41,767 nt of DNA from Actinomadura sp. 7K507 (lineage in GTDB: Bacteria; Actinomycetota; Actinomycetes; Streptosporangiales; Streptosporangiaceae). Shown here piece after piece: positions 1 through 8,308 of the stretch (the stretch's first letter is position 1; every line of letters begins with the position of its first letter). Location: positions 1 through 41,767 of the forward strand of contig NZ_SMKK01000064.1 of assembly GCF_004348425.1 (NCBI RefSeq), given 5' to 3'. Position numbers and translations under genes: made by a program. Under the pieces are notes generated by a model that was not told the DNA's origin, did not search any database, and worked only from the letters and a program-made list of their open reading frames with translations.

Positions 1-2436
1 GGCCGGGGAGGCGCGCCGCCGCAGCACGGCCCGCGCCGGCAGCATGATCGCGGCGGCGCCGGATCCGGCCACGCCGGCGAGGACGGCCGCGCAGGCCACC
101 GGCGAGACCGAGGGCAGCGGGACGCCGGCGACCGCCGTCGCGAACACCGGCAGCGTCACCGCCGCGATGAGGGCCCCGGCCGCGACGCCGGTGCCGAGCA
201 CGATCGCGGCCTCCAGCCGGAGCATCCGCAGCACCTGCCCGCGGGTCGCGCCGACCAGCCGCAGCAGCGCGAACTCGCGCCGCCGCGCCGCGGTCGCCAG
301 CGCCAGCGTCGTGACGAGCCCGATGACGATGAACCCGGTGATCGCGGCGACGACGACCTGGCCGACGAATCCCTGGAGCCGGAGCTCCCGCGAGAGGCTC
401 TGCCCGATGGCGTCCGGCCCGGCCACGCGGGTCCCGGTGTACGCGGCGGTGACCGCCCCCAGATCGCCGTCCCCGCGGACGAGGACCTCGTCGTCGAGCG
501 GGGACGAGGAGTGCGCGGTGACCGTGGCGTGGGGGAGCAGCACGTCGCCGAAGCCGAGCCCCCGGTCGTACACGGCAGCGACGCGGGCCTCGACCTTCGT
601 GCCGTCGCCGAGCCACAGCGTCGCCGTGGAGCCGACGCCGTGCCCGGCGGCGACGTCCCGGCTGAGCGCGACCGTGCCGGCCCGGAGGTCGCCCAGCCGG
701 CCGGACGACACCGCCGGGTCCATGGTGGCGGCGGCGTCCGCGCCGACGCCACGGGCGTTCAGCGACCGCAGGGTCTCCTCGCCCAGCTCCTCGACCGGCA
801 TGACGACGGTGGTGTGCTTGACCGGCGTCGCGGCGGTCACCCCCGGAGTGCGCCGCACCGCCTCGGCGACGCCCTGCGGGAGTCCCGGCCCGGACGCCAC
901 GACGATCTGGTCGGCGCGGTCGCCGTCCTCCGCCTGCGCCTCGGTCGCGTGGGCGATCGTGGTCTGCGCGAACAGCTGGACGCCCGCGAACGCGACGGCC
1001 AGGGCAACCGGCGTGATGAGCGACCCGGCGCGCAGCGAGGCGGCGCCGGCGGAGTCCTGGGCCATCCGCCCGGCCACCGGCGAGACGCCCCTGGCCGCGC
1101 AGCCCAGCACCCGGTTGCCGAACCGGGCGATCAGCGGCCCCAGCAGCGCCGTCGCGATGATCAGCGCCATGACCAGGCCGCCGAGGGAGGCGGCGGCGGT
1201 GGGGCCGGTGGCGGTGGCCGCGAACCCGAGCGCGTTCAGGCCGATGACGAGGAACACCACGCCGGTGACGACCCGCAGGCGGGGCAGACCGGCGGGCTCC
1301 ACGGCGGACTCGCCGAGCGCCTCCACCGGACGGATCCGCGACACCCGGCGGGCGGCGAGGAACGCGGTCGCGAGGGCCGCGGGCAGCGTGATCGCGAACG
1401 CGGCCAGCACCGGCAGCGGGCTGAGCGACAGGTCGAAGCCGTCCGGTAGCACGCCCTTGCGGACCATCGCGGCGTGCATCCCCGCGCCGAGCGCCAGGGA
1501 CAGGACGCCGCCGGTGAGGGCGGCGGGCGCCCCGACCCCCGCCGTCTCGCGCAGCAGCCGTCCCCGGACCTGCCGGGGCGTCGCGCCGACCGCCCGGAGC
1601 AGGGCGAACTCGCGCGCCCGCTCGCGCACCGACAGGACGATCAGTCCGCCGACGACCACGAGCGAGGTCATCACCGCGACGCCGCCGAACGAGGCGGCGA
1701 TGTCCACGATGTCCGGGCGCGCGGCGGCGACGGCCGGGTCCTCGGCGTCGCCGCGCGCGGCCCCGGTCGCCACGGTGAGGCCCGGCGCGGCCGCGCGCAG
1801 CGCGTCCTCGTCGACCTTCCCGCCGAGCACCACCAGGGCGTCGGCCCGCGCGGGGTGCCCGTACAGGCCCGCGGCCGTCGCCGTGGTGAAGAACGCCGCG
1901 GGCCCGCCGCCCGCCACGAGCCCGGTGACCTTGTAGGGGCGGGTCGTCCCGCCGGCATGCAGCCGGACCGTCCCGCCGGCCGGGACGCCGGCCGACCGGC
2001 TCAGCACGACCTCGTCCGCCGCCCGCGGAGCGCGCCCCGAGCTCAGGCCGTCCGGGCGCAGGGCGGCCGACTGCCAACCGTGGCCCGTCACCGCCCGGCC
2101 CGAAGAAAGGAGCACGGGGAACGACACGTCCGCGACCACACCCCGGACACCGGGGACGGCCCGCAGCTTCGCGGCCGCGCCGACCGGCACGCGGGACCGT
2201 TCGGGCAGCGGCCGGCTCTGCTCCGCGGGGGCCTCACCGAGCCGCTTGACCTTGTGCTCGACGCTCTGCGGCCCGGTGACGACCGCCGCGGCCGCGCCGT
2301 AGCGCTCCACCGGCGCATGGGCGCGAAGCGCCGACTCCAGCAGCACCCCGCACGCCCCGACAAGCGCGGCCGCGAACGCCAGCGCCACGAAGATCCCGGC
2401 GAACGCTCCCCGGTCCCGCGCGCCACCGGCCCTCAC
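1..2436 (-). CDS. FtsX/MacB-type ABC transporter permease (3' end cut by window)
   Basis: Large membrane permease of a MacB/LolE-like exporter. The reading frame is open from a GTG at 2436 to base 1, so 812 codons are seen and the C-terminal end lies outside the window. Two FtsX-type cores are visible, each with the conserved cytoplasmic motif REFALLR-VGAT followed by R/G-QV (near residues 270 and 720). Each core is preceded by hydrophobic segments, and a long extracytoplasmic domain follows the first transmembrane segment. The GTG overlaps the TGA of the upstream ATPase gene (GTGA, bases 2433-2436), which implies translational coupling. The substrate cannot be told from sequence; peptides, lipids or antimicrobial compounds are usual for this family. 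The long plus-strand frame over the same bases is a high-GC shadow. Confidence 0.9.
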   Translation of the reverse strand, partial: MRAGGARDRGAFAGIFVALAFAAALVGACGVLLESALRAHAPVERYGAAAAVVTGPQSVEHKVKRLGEAPAEQSRPLPERSRVPVGAAAKLRAVPGVRGVVADVSFPVLLSSGRAVTGHGWQSAALRPDGLSSGRAPRAADEVVLSRSAGVPAGGTVRLHAGGTTRPYKVTGLVAGGGPAAFFTTATAAGLYGHPARADALVVLGGKVDEDALRAAAPGLTVATGAARGDAEDPAVAAARPDIVDIAASFGGVAVMTSLVVVGGLIVLSVRERAREFALLRAVGATPRQVRGRLLRETAGVGAPAALTGGVLSLALGAGMHAAMVRKGVLPDGFDLSLSPLPVLAAFAITLPAALATAFLAARRVSRIRPVEALGESAVEPAGLPRLRVVTGVVFLVIGLNALGFAATATGPTAAASLGGLVMALIIATALLGPLIARFGNRVLGCAARGVSPVAGRMAQDSAGAASLRAGSLITPVALAVAFAGVQLFAQTTIAHATEAQAEDGDRADQIVVASGPGLPQGVAEAVRRTPGVTAATPVKHTTVVMPVEELGEETLRSLNARGVGADAAATMDPAVSSGRLGDLRAGTVALSRDVAAGHGVGSTATLWLGDGTKVEARVAAVYDRGLGFGDVLLPHATVTAHSSSPLDDEVLVRGDGDLGAVTAAYTGTRVAGPDAIGQSLSRELRLQGFVGQVVVAAITGFIVIGLVTTLALATAARRREFALLRLVGATRGQVLRMLRLEAAIVLGTGVAAGALIAAVTLPVFATAVAGVPLPSVSPVACAAVLAGVAGSGAAAIMLPARAVLRRRASPA

Positions 2437-3218
2437 AGCGTCTCCCAGCGGTCCATGACGGCCGATGCCGTGGGGGCGGCCAGCTCGTCGACGATCCGGC
2501 CGCGGCTGAGGAACACGACGGAATCGGCCCACGCGGCCGCCATCGGGTCGTGGGTGACCAGCACGAGCGTCTGGCCGGCCACGTCGACCGCCTCGCGCAG
2601 CATCCGCAGGACGTCGCGGGCCGTGCGCGGGTCGAGCGCCCCGGTCGGCTCGTCCGCGAAGACCACCTCCGGGCGGGTGATCATGGCGCGGGCGATGGCC
2701 GCGCGCTGCTGCTGGCCCCCCGACAGCTCGGACGGGCGGTGCCGGAGCCGGTCGCCGAGCCCGACGCGCCGGACGACGTCGTCCAGCCACGCCGGATCGG
2801 GTTCGGTACCGCCGAGCCGAAGCGGCAGCGTGATGTTCTTCTCGACGTCCATCGACGGGATCAGGTTGAACGCCTGGAACACGAACCCGATGCGCTCGCG
2901 GCGCAGCACCGTCCGCTTCGCCTCGCCGAGCCCGCCGATGTCCACGCCGCCGATCCGGACGATGCCCTCGCTCGGGCGGTCGAGACCGGACGCGCAGTGC
3001 AGGAATGTGCTCTTGCCCGACCCGGACGGCCCCATCACCGCGGTGAACGTGCCGCGCGGGAACGCCCAGGTGACGCCGTCCAGCGCCCGCACCGCGCCGT
3101 AGGTCTTGCTCACCGACTCCAGGCTCACCGACTCCAGGCTCACCGATTCCAGGCCGAGCCCTTCCCGGCCCGCAGTGCGCGCGGTGGCCGCGGTGGCGTC
3201 GGCCGTCATCGTCGTCAT
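2433..3218 (-). CDS. ABC transporter ATP-binding protein (MacB/LolD-like)
   Basis: Cytoplasmic ATPase partner of the adjoining FtsX permease, 261 aa, the usual size for this family. Walker A is GPSGSGKST (about residue 63), the signature LSGGQQQR (about 160), Walker B VVFADEP (about 185) and the switch His sits in LVTHD. The ATG at 3218 is chosen because GGAGGGG lies 5-11 bases upstream; a longer frame to 3362 lacks such a site and crosses the intergenic palindrome. Residues about 22-36 are a threefold LESVS repeat just before the ATPase fold (KTYGAVRALD), a tandem duplication not expected in the family. The gene diverges from the sensor kinase, so the two-component system probably controls this exporter (inference). 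Confidence 0.93.
   Translation of the reverse strand: MTTMTADATAATARTAGREGLGLESVSLESVSLESVSKTYGAVRALDGVTWAFPRGTFTAVMGPSGSGKSTFLHCASGLDRPSEGIVRIGGVDIGGLGEAKRTVLRRERIGFVFQAFNLIPSMDVEKNITLPLRLGGTEPDPAWLDDVVRRVGLGDRLRHRPSELSGGQQQRAAIARAMITRPEVVFADEPTGALDPRTARDVLRMLREAVDVAGQTLVLVTHDPMAAAWADSVVFLSRGRIVDELAAPTASAVMDRWETL
3109..3153 (-). repeat. 15-bp tandem repeat x3 inside the ABC ATPase gene
   Basis: Three consecutive copies of CTCACCGACTCCAGG as read on the plus strand; the third differs by one base. On the coding strand it encodes LESVS three times. The unit length keeps the frame. Confidence 0.95.
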
Positions 3219-3303
3219 GGGTCCCCTCCGTCGGATTCCGTCTCTCACCTGGACAAACCTAAGTTCCGAAGGGGGCCCGGCACATTGCCGCGCTCTCCCC
3301 GAT

Positions 3304-3329
3304 CGGTGGTGTAGCCGGCTACACCACCG
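3304..3329. promoter_or_regulatory. 26-bp perfect palindrome in the divergent ABC / sensor-kinase promoter region
   Basis: The half-site CGGTGGTGTAGCC is followed directly by its exact reverse complement, with no spacer. It lies 86 bp upstream of the ABC operon start and 57 bp upstream of the kinase ATG. This is a good candidate operator for the NarL-type regulator encoded at 4630, because LuxR-type HTH dimers bind inverted repeats. The binding partner is inference; the symmetry is seen directly. It could also act as a transcript hairpin. Confidence 0.6.
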
Positions 3330-3385
3330 TTGGGGTGCACGCCCTGGCGCGCGGCGCCGCACCGTCCCATACGGTGAGTTCCGAG

Positions 3386-4642
3386 ATGACCGCGACCATC
3401 GAGATGACCGACGTGAGGGGCGCCCTGAGGCGTGCCGCGGAAGCGACCGGCCTGCTGGCCGGCGCCCTGCGGACGGGCCTGCCGGCGATGCTCGGGCTGG
3501 TGCCGCTGACGGCCTGCCTGGTGCTGATCTTCATCGCCCTCCCGTGGCTGCCGTCGGCCGTGAAGCCGCTGCACGCCCTCGCGAACGCCGAGCGCCGAAG
3601 GGCCGGCCGCATCCTGGGCCGCGAGATCCCGGCGCCGTACGCGCCGCCCCAGGGGGACGGCATGGGCGAGGCGCGCCGGGTGCTGCGGTCGCCGTCCACC
3701 TGGCGGGACGCGGCCTGGATGGTCGTGCACGGGCTCACCGCGTTCCAGGCCGCGGTGATCGCGGTGGCGCTGTGGCCGGCGACGCCGCTCTCGTTCTCGC
3801 TCCCGCTGTGGTGGTGGGCCGCGCCCGAGGGCTCCCAGGCGGCGTTCATCACGCTTGACAGCTGGCCGAAGGCGCTGACGCTGCCGTTCGTCCAGGGCGC
3901 CCTCTACCTGTTCGTCCTGCTCTGGCTGGTGCCGCGGTTCGTCCGCTGGCAGGCCCGGCTGGCGGAGGCACTGCTCAGCCCCACGACCCGCACGAGCCTC
4001 ACCGAGCGGGTCGAGGAACTCACCGAGACCCGGGCCGGGGCGCTGGAGGCGCACGGCGCCGAGCTTCGCCGCATCGAACGGGACCTGCACGACGGGACGC
4101 AGGCCCAGCTCGTCGCCGCCATGCTGCGTCTCGGGCTCGCCGACCGCCGCTTCGAGGGCGACCCCGACGCGTCCCGGGCGCTGTTCCTGGAGGCCCGAGA
4201 GGGGATCGAGGAGGCGCTCACGCAACTGCGGACGGTGATCCGCGGGATCTACCCGCCGATCCTGTCGGACCGGGGCCTGGCAGGGGCGCTGCGCGCGCTC
4301 GCCGCCGGGCTGCCGATCCCCGTTGAAGCAGACGTCGGCATGAACGGGGCCGGGCGGGCGCCCGCCGCCGTCGAGGCCGCCGCGTACTTCGTCGTCGCCG
4401 AAGCCCTCACCAACATCGCCAAGCACAGCGGCGCCCGGCACGGATGGGTCACGGTCCGGCGCGAAGGAGCCCGCCTCACGATCACGGTGCGCGATGATGG
4501 CCGGGGCGGCGCCGACCCGGGGCGCGGCAGCGGCCTCGCCGGCATCCGCCGCCGGGTGGCGGCGCTCGACGGGACGACGCGCATCGACAGCCCCGACGGG
4601 GAAGGAACGACGCTCGAAGTGGACCTGCCGTGCGGATCGTGA
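3386..4642 (+). CDS. Two-component sensor histidine kinase (putative sensor domain, HisKA_3)
   Basis: Membrane sensor kinase of 418 aa from the ATG at 3386. The N-terminal region has about four hydrophobic segments typical of the actinobacterial 'putative sensor' domain. A HisKA_3 dimerisation helix follows, with phospho-acceptor H235 in ERDLHDG, then a HATPase domain with the N box (EALTNIAKHS) and G boxes (DDGRGG, GSGLAGI). Alternative in-frame starts are GTG 3335, GTG 3374 and ATG 3404; none has a strong ribosome-binding site, so the start is uncertain. The 3' end overlaps the response-regulator gene by 13 bases. It probably responds to cell-envelope or antimicrobial stress and drives the divergent ABC exporter (inference from context). 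Confidence 0.9.
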   Translation: MTATIEMTDVRGALRRAAEATGLLAGALRTGLPAMLGLVPLTACLVLIFIALPWLPSAVKPLHALANAERRRAGRILGREIPAPYAPPQGDGMGEARRVLRSPSTWRDAAWMVVHGLTAFQAAVIAVALWPATPLSFSLPLWWWAAPEGSQAAFITLDSWPKALTLPFVQGALYLFVLLWLVPRFVRWQARLAEALLSPTTRTSLTERVEELTETRAGALEAHGAELRRIERDLHDGTQAQLVAAMLRLGLADRRFEGDPDASRALFLEAREGIEEALTQLRTVIRGIYPPILSDRGLAGALRALAAGLPIPVEADVGMNGAGRAPAAVEAAAYFVVAEALTNIAKHSGARHGWVTVRREGARLTITVRDDGRGGADPGRGSGLAGIRRRVAALDGTTRIDSPDGEGTTLEVDLPCGS

Positions 4643-5268
4643 TCGCCGAGGACAACGTCCTGCTCCGCGAGGGGCTCGTCATGCTGCTGAACTCCGAGGG
4701 GCACGAGGTCGTCGCCGTCGCCGGCAGCGGGCCCGACGTGCTGCCCGCGCTGCTGGAGCACCGCCCGGACGCCGCCGTCCTCGACGTCCGGCTGCCGCCG
4801 GGTTTCCGCGACGAGGGGCTGCGCGCCGCCGTCGAGGCCCGCAAGCGGCTCCCCGGCCTGCCGCTGCTGGTCCTGTCGCAGTACGTCGAGGAGACCTACG
4901 CCGCCGAGCTGCTCGCGGGCGGCGCGGAAGGCGTCGGCTACCTGCTCAAGGACCGCGTCGGCCGCGTCGACGAGTTCCTGGACGCCTTGAACCGCGTCGC
5001 CGCCGGAGGCACCGCCCTCGACCCGGAGGTCGTGTCCCAGCTGATGACGTCCCGCCAGGACCCGCTGCAGGCGCTCACCCCCCGCGAACGGGAGGTGCTC
5101 GGCCTGATGGCGCAGGGCCTCGACAACGCCACGATCGCGGCCACCCTGGTCATCACCGAGCGCTCGGTCAGCAAGCACATCGGCGCCGTGCTCGCCAAGC
5201 TCGACCTGCCGCACACCGACAGCGGGCACCGCCGCGTCCTCGCGGTCCTGGCCTACCTGAACTCATGA
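4630..5268 (+). CDS. NarL/LuxR-family response regulator
   Basis: DNA-binding regulator of 212 aa paired with the kinase immediately upstream (13-base overlap). The receiver domain carries acidic E7/D8, phospho-acceptor D52 (AVLDVRLP), S83 and K107 (LLKD). The C-terminal LuxR helix-turn-helix begins at LTPREREVLGLMAQG (about residue 148) with recognition helix region ITERSVSKHI. The GTG at 4630 fits the family's N-terminus (RIVIAEDN). Its TGA at 5266 lies inside the first unit of a tandem-repeat array that leads into the NUDIX gene. Likely target: the palindrome at 3304-3329. Confidence 0.94.
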   Translation: MRIVIAEDNVLLREGLVMLLNSEGHEVVAVAGSGPDVLPALLEHRPDAAVLDVRLPPGFRDEGLRAAVEARKRLPGLPLLVLSQYVEETYAAELLAGGAEGVGYLLKDRVGRVDEFLDALNRVAAGGTALDPEVVSQLMTSRQDPLQALTPREREVLGLMAQGLDNATIAATLVITERSVSKHIGAVLAKLDLPHTDSGHRRVLAVLAYLNS

Positions 5269-5345
5269 GCGGGCCTGAACTCATGAGCGGGCCTGAACTC
5301 GTGAGCGGGCCTGAACTCGTGAGGGGCCTGAACTCGTGAGCGGGC
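5257..5345 (+). repeat. 18-bp tandem repeat x5 carrying stop/start codons
   Basis: Five head-to-tail copies of CTGAACTCATGAGCGGGC or its GTG variant begin at 5257, 5275, 5293, 5311 and 5328. The fourth copy is 17 bp, having lost one base. Each unit holds an ATGA or GTGA overlap: copy 1 supplies the response-regulator stop, copy 5 the NUDIX start. Confidence 0.95.
5265..5339 (+). CDS. Repeat-derived 24-codon mini-ORF between regulator and NUDIX genes
   Basis: An ATG at 5265 overlaps the regulator stop (ATGA). The frame runs through the repeats, encoding MSGPEL-MSGPEL-VSGPEL-VRGLNS, and ends in TGA at 5337-5339, overlapping the NUDIX GTG at 5336. The one-base loss in copy 4 is what separates this frame from the NUDIX frame. 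It may only relay ribosomes between the two genes (inference), or have no role. Confidence 0.3.
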   Translation: MSGPELMSGPELVSGPELVRGLNS

Positions 5346-5791
5346 CCGTGCGGGTGCGGCGCGCCGTCCGCGCCCTCCTGCTGGACGGTGACGCGCTCGT
5401 CCTGATCCGGCGCACCCGCGAAGGCCGTCCCGTCTACTGGACGACTCCGGGAGGCAAGGTCGAGCCCGCCGACGCCTCTCCCGAGGCCGCGCTGCGGCGC
5501 GAGCTGGACGAGGAACTCGGCGCCACCGCCGGTGCCGTCCGCCAGGTCTTCGCCTGCGGGGAGCAGGGCTCCGGCCTGTACCGCCTCAACACCTTCTACG
5601 TGTGCCGCCTGACCTCGATGGACCTGTCCCGCCGGCACGGCCCCGAGTTCGACGACCCGGCCAAGGGCCGCTACGACGTCGACCTCGTGCCCTGCACGCC
5701 CGCCGGCCTGGCGACGATCTCCCTGATCCCCGAGACGCTGGCCGCCTACCTCCACGACCACGCCGCCGACCTGCCCGGCCTGGCTCCTTGA
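5336..5791 (+). CDS. NUDIX hydrolase
   Basis: Small cytoplasmic hydrolase (151 aa) acting on nucleoside-diphosphate-X compounds. The Nudix box is recognisable as GGKVEPADASPEAALRREL followed by DEELG. There is one extra residue between GG and REL compared with the classical spacing; the catalytic EE pair is present. The N-terminal strand RRAVRALLLDGDALVLIRR and the PGGK turn are typical. The GTG start is placed inside the fifth copy of the upstream tandem repeat, so translation is probably coupled to what precedes it. The substrate is unknown. Confidence 0.87.
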   Translation: MSGPVRVRRAVRALLLDGDALVLIRRTREGRPVYWTTPGGKVEPADASPEAALRRELDEELGATAGAVRQVFACGEQGSGLYRLNTFYVCRLTSMDLSRRHGPEFDDPAKGRYDVDLVPCTPAGLATISLIPETLAAYLHDHAADLPGLAP

Positions 5792-5879
5792 GTTTCAGGG
5801 GTTGTCAGAGTCATCCGCGTGTGCGAATTTTGCGAAGCCTCTGTGATCTTTGCCGGGGCTCTGTGATCGAGGAGCCGCA

Positions 5880-8252
5880 ATGCCGCGACCCCCCCTGCGC
5901 GTGGCCGAGACCCCCCTGCGCGTGGCCGGAACCGCCGTGCTCGCCGCCGCTGTCCTGGCACCGGTGACCGCCTCCGCCGGCGCCACGGAGCTGAGTGCCG
6001 AGCGCGGCATGTCGGCGACGATCCGGTACACCGAGTACGGCATCCCCCACATCACGGCCAAGGACTACGCCGGCCTCGGATACGGCACGGGCTACGCGGC
6101 GGCGAAGGACAACATCTGCCTGATGGCGCAGGGCGTCGTCACATTGAGCGGCGAACGGTCCAAGTACTTCGGTCCGGACGCCGCACCGGACGGGTCGCTT
6201 TCGTCGGCGTCCACCAATCTGGCCAGCGACGTGTTCTTCACGGCCGTCAACGACAGCGGCGTCATCGAGAAGCTGATCGCCGCGCCCGCCCCCTACGGCC
6301 CGGCCGCCGAGGTACGCGAGCTGAGCCGGGGCTGGGCGGCCGGATACAACCGGTTCCTGCGCGAAGGCACGATCACCGACCCGGCGTGCAAGGGCGCACC
6401 ATGGCTGCGGCCCATCACCGAACTGGACGCCCAGCGCAGCGGCTACGCCCTCGCCATGCTCGGTGGGTCCGGAATGGTCACCGACCAGATCGTCGAGGCA
6501 GCGCCGCCCACGGAGAACGCGCCGCGGCGCAAGACGCAGTCGCCGCAGGAGACCGCCAGGGCCGCCCGGAACCTGCTGCCGGACGCCGGCATGGGCAGCA
6601 ACGCGATCGCCGTGGGACGCCAGGCCACCGCGAACGGGCGCGGGATCCTCCTCGGCAACCCGCACTACCCGTGGCACAACGGGCGGCGCTTCTGGCAGAT
6701 GCATCAGACGATCCCCGGCAAGTTCGACGTCAGCGGAGCAGGCCTTCTCGGCTCGCCCGTGGTCAACATCGGCCACAACTCCACCTTCTTGTGGAGCCAC
6801 ACCGTCGCCAAAGGCGTGCCCCTCTCCCTGAGCGAGCTGCGCCTGGTGCCCGGCGACCCGACGTCCTACTTCGTGGACGGCAAGAAGGAGAAGATGACCA
6901 AGCGGCGGGTCACCGTCCAGGTCAGACAAAAGGACGGCTCGCTCGAACCGGTCACGAAGACGCAGTGGCGCAGCCGCTACGGCCCGATCGTCACGTCCGT
7001 CTCGGCCGTCGACCTTCCGTGGACGACGTGGAACGCGTACGCGATCACCGACCCGAACGCCACCAACGTGCGCCTCGCCAACACCTCGCTCGCCTTGGGT
7101 CGGGCCAGCACGACCGGCGACGCCGTCCGCGCGCTCAAGCAGACGCAAGGCCTGCCTTGGGTCAACACCATCGCCGCCGACTCGCGGGGCAACGCGCTGT
7201 TCGCCCAGATCCAGGTGCTGCCCAACGTGACCGACGAGTTCGCGAACCGCTGCAACTCCCTCCTCGGCCACCTGACGTACCGCCAGGCCGGTCTGGCGAT
7301 CCTGGACGGCACCCGATCGTCCTGCGCGCCGGGCAAGGCCCCCGGAACCGTCCAGCCGGGCATCCTCGACCCGGACCGCTATCCGGTGCTGAACCGCGCC
7401 GACTACGTCACCAACTCCAACGACAGCCACTGGCTGGCGAATCCGGAGAAGCCGCTGACCGGCTACGACCGCATCATCGGCAACGAGAACGCGGTCCGCA
7501 GCCTGCGCACCCGCAGCGGCCTCGTCGCCGTCCAGGACCAACTCGACGAGAGCGGGTTCACCCGGACCGACATGCAGGACCTCGTGTTCGCCAACCGCAG
7601 CCTCGCGGGCGAACTCGCCGCCGACGGCACCGTCGCCATGTGCCGCGACATGCGCCTCGGAGAGCCCTGCGACGTCCTCGCCGAGTGGGACGCAAAGGCC
7701 GACACCGGCAGCCGCGGCGCCCTCCTGTTCGACCGCTACTGGCGCAAGGCCACCGCCGCCTGGGATCTGTGGAGGACACCGTTCGACGCGTCCGACCCGG
7801 TCAACACGCCCCGCGACTTCAACACCGGCTCCTGGGCGGCCCGCAAGGCGCTGATCGACGCGGTCGACGAACTGCGCAAGTCGAACATCCCCCTCGACGC
7901 GCCCCTCGGCGACCACCAGTACGTCACCCGCAACGGCCGGCGGATCCCGATCGGCGGCGGCACGGAGGCGCAGGGCATCCTCAACAAGATCGAGGCCACG
8001 TGGACGCCCGGCAAGGGCTACACCGAGGTCAGGACGGGCTCCAGCTACCTCCAGGTCGTCTCCTTCGACGGCGACCGCTGCCCCGACACCCGGACCCTGA
8101 TGACGTACTCGCAGTCCGCCGACCCGACCTCCCCGCACTACGCCGACCAGACCCGCCTCTTCTCCGGGAAACGCTGGGTCACCGAACGCTTCTGCTCTGA
8201 CGAGATCACCAAGGCGCCCGCCCTGAAGGTCGTCGAACTCGCCGGGGGCTGA
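5880..8252 (+). CDS. Secreted penicillin-acylase family hydrolase (Ntn hydrolase, S45)
   Basis: Exported precursor of 790 aa that should self-cleave into alpha and beta chains and hydrolyse an amide bond. Relatives act on penicillins, N-acyl-homoserine lactones or cyclic lipopeptides. An N-terminal signal peptide (PLRVAGTAVLAAAVLAPVTA) ends near residue 35. The maturation site is MGSNAIAVG: cleavage before S240 would expose the catalytic Ser. Downstream HYPWHN, NIGHNSTFLWSHT and YVTNSNDSHWLANP (catalytic Asn) are typical of the beta chain. The ATG at 5880 has AGGAG about 7 bases upstream; an upstream TTG at 5850 has none. The signal peptide contains a 21-bp duplication. Quorum quenching or antibiotic/lipopeptide deacylation are both possible; specificity cannot be read from sequence. 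Confidence 0.92.
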   Translation: MPRPPLRVAETPLRVAGTAVLAAAVLAPVTASAGATELSAERGMSATIRYTEYGIPHITAKDYAGLGYGTGYAAAKDNICLMAQGVVTLSGERSKYFGPDAAPDGSLSSASTNLASDVFFTAVNDSGVIEKLIAAPAPYGPAAEVRELSRGWAAGYNRFLREGTITDPACKGAPWLRPITELDAQRSGYALAMLGGSGMVTDQIVEAAPPTENAPRRKTQSPQETARAARNLLPDAGMGSNAIAVGRQATANGRGILLGNPHYPWHNGRRFWQMHQTIPGKFDVSGAGLLGSPVVNIGHNSTFLWSHTVAKGVPLSLSELRLVPGDPTSYFVDGKKEKMTKRRVTVQVRQKDGSLEPVTKTQWRSRYGPIVTSVSAVDLPWTTWNAYAITDPNATNVRLANTSLALGRASTTGDAVRALKQTQGLPWVNTIAADSRGNALFAQIQVLPNVTDEFANRCNSLLGHLTYRQAGLAILDGTRSSCAPGKAPGTVQPGILDPDRYPVLNRADYVTNSNDSHWLANPEKPLTGYDRIIGNENAVRSLRTRSGLVAVQDQLDESGFTRTDMQDLVFANRSLAGELAADGTVAMCRDMRLGEPCDVLAEWDAKADTGSRGALLFDRYWRKATAAWDLWRTPFDASDPVNTPRDFNTGSWAARKALIDAVDELRKSNIPLDAPLGDHQYVTRNGRRIPIGGGTEAQGILNKIEATWTPGKGYTEVRTGSSYLQVVSFDGDRCPDTRTLMTYSQSADPTSPHYADQTRLFSGKRWVTERFCSDEITKAPALKVVELAGG
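5892..5933 (+). repeat. 21-bp tandem duplication in the acylase signal peptide
   Basis: Two adjacent copies encode PLRVAET and PLRVAGT. The duplication lengthens the n-region of the signal peptide by seven residues and keeps frame. Confidence 0.9.
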
Positions 8253-8259
8253 CGGCCGC

Positions 8260-8297
8260 CCCCGGCCGGGCCCGCGGTGGAGCGGGCCCCGCCGGGG
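8260..8297. terminator. Bidirectional hairpin between acylase and aldo/keto reductase genes
   Basis: Arms CCCCGGC-GGGCCCGC and GCGGGCCC-GCCGGGG enclose a six-base loop, with one C-C mismatch. It lies between two convergent genes (stops at 8252 and 8309). No U tract follows, as is usual in high-GC actinomycetes. Confidence 0.6.
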
Positions 8298-8308
8298 AGC
8301 CGGGCTGC

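Noticed and set aside
44..1936. 630-codon open frame on the plus strand
   Set aside because: It is a high-GC shadow of the FtsX permease on the minus strand; the composition is Ala/Arg/Ser/Pro-rich with no domain.
2433..3362. Longer version of the ABC ATPase starting at 3362
   Set aside because: It would run across the 26-bp palindrome and overlap the kinase start, and has no ribosome-binding site, whereas 3218 has a strong one.
5257..5345. CRISPR-like array
   Set aside because: The units are contiguous with no spacers and contain start/stop codons. The same holds for the other arrays in the window.
5811..8138. 775-codon minus-strand frame opposite the acylase
   Set aside because: The plus strand carries signal peptide and Ntn catalytic motifs; the minus frame has none.
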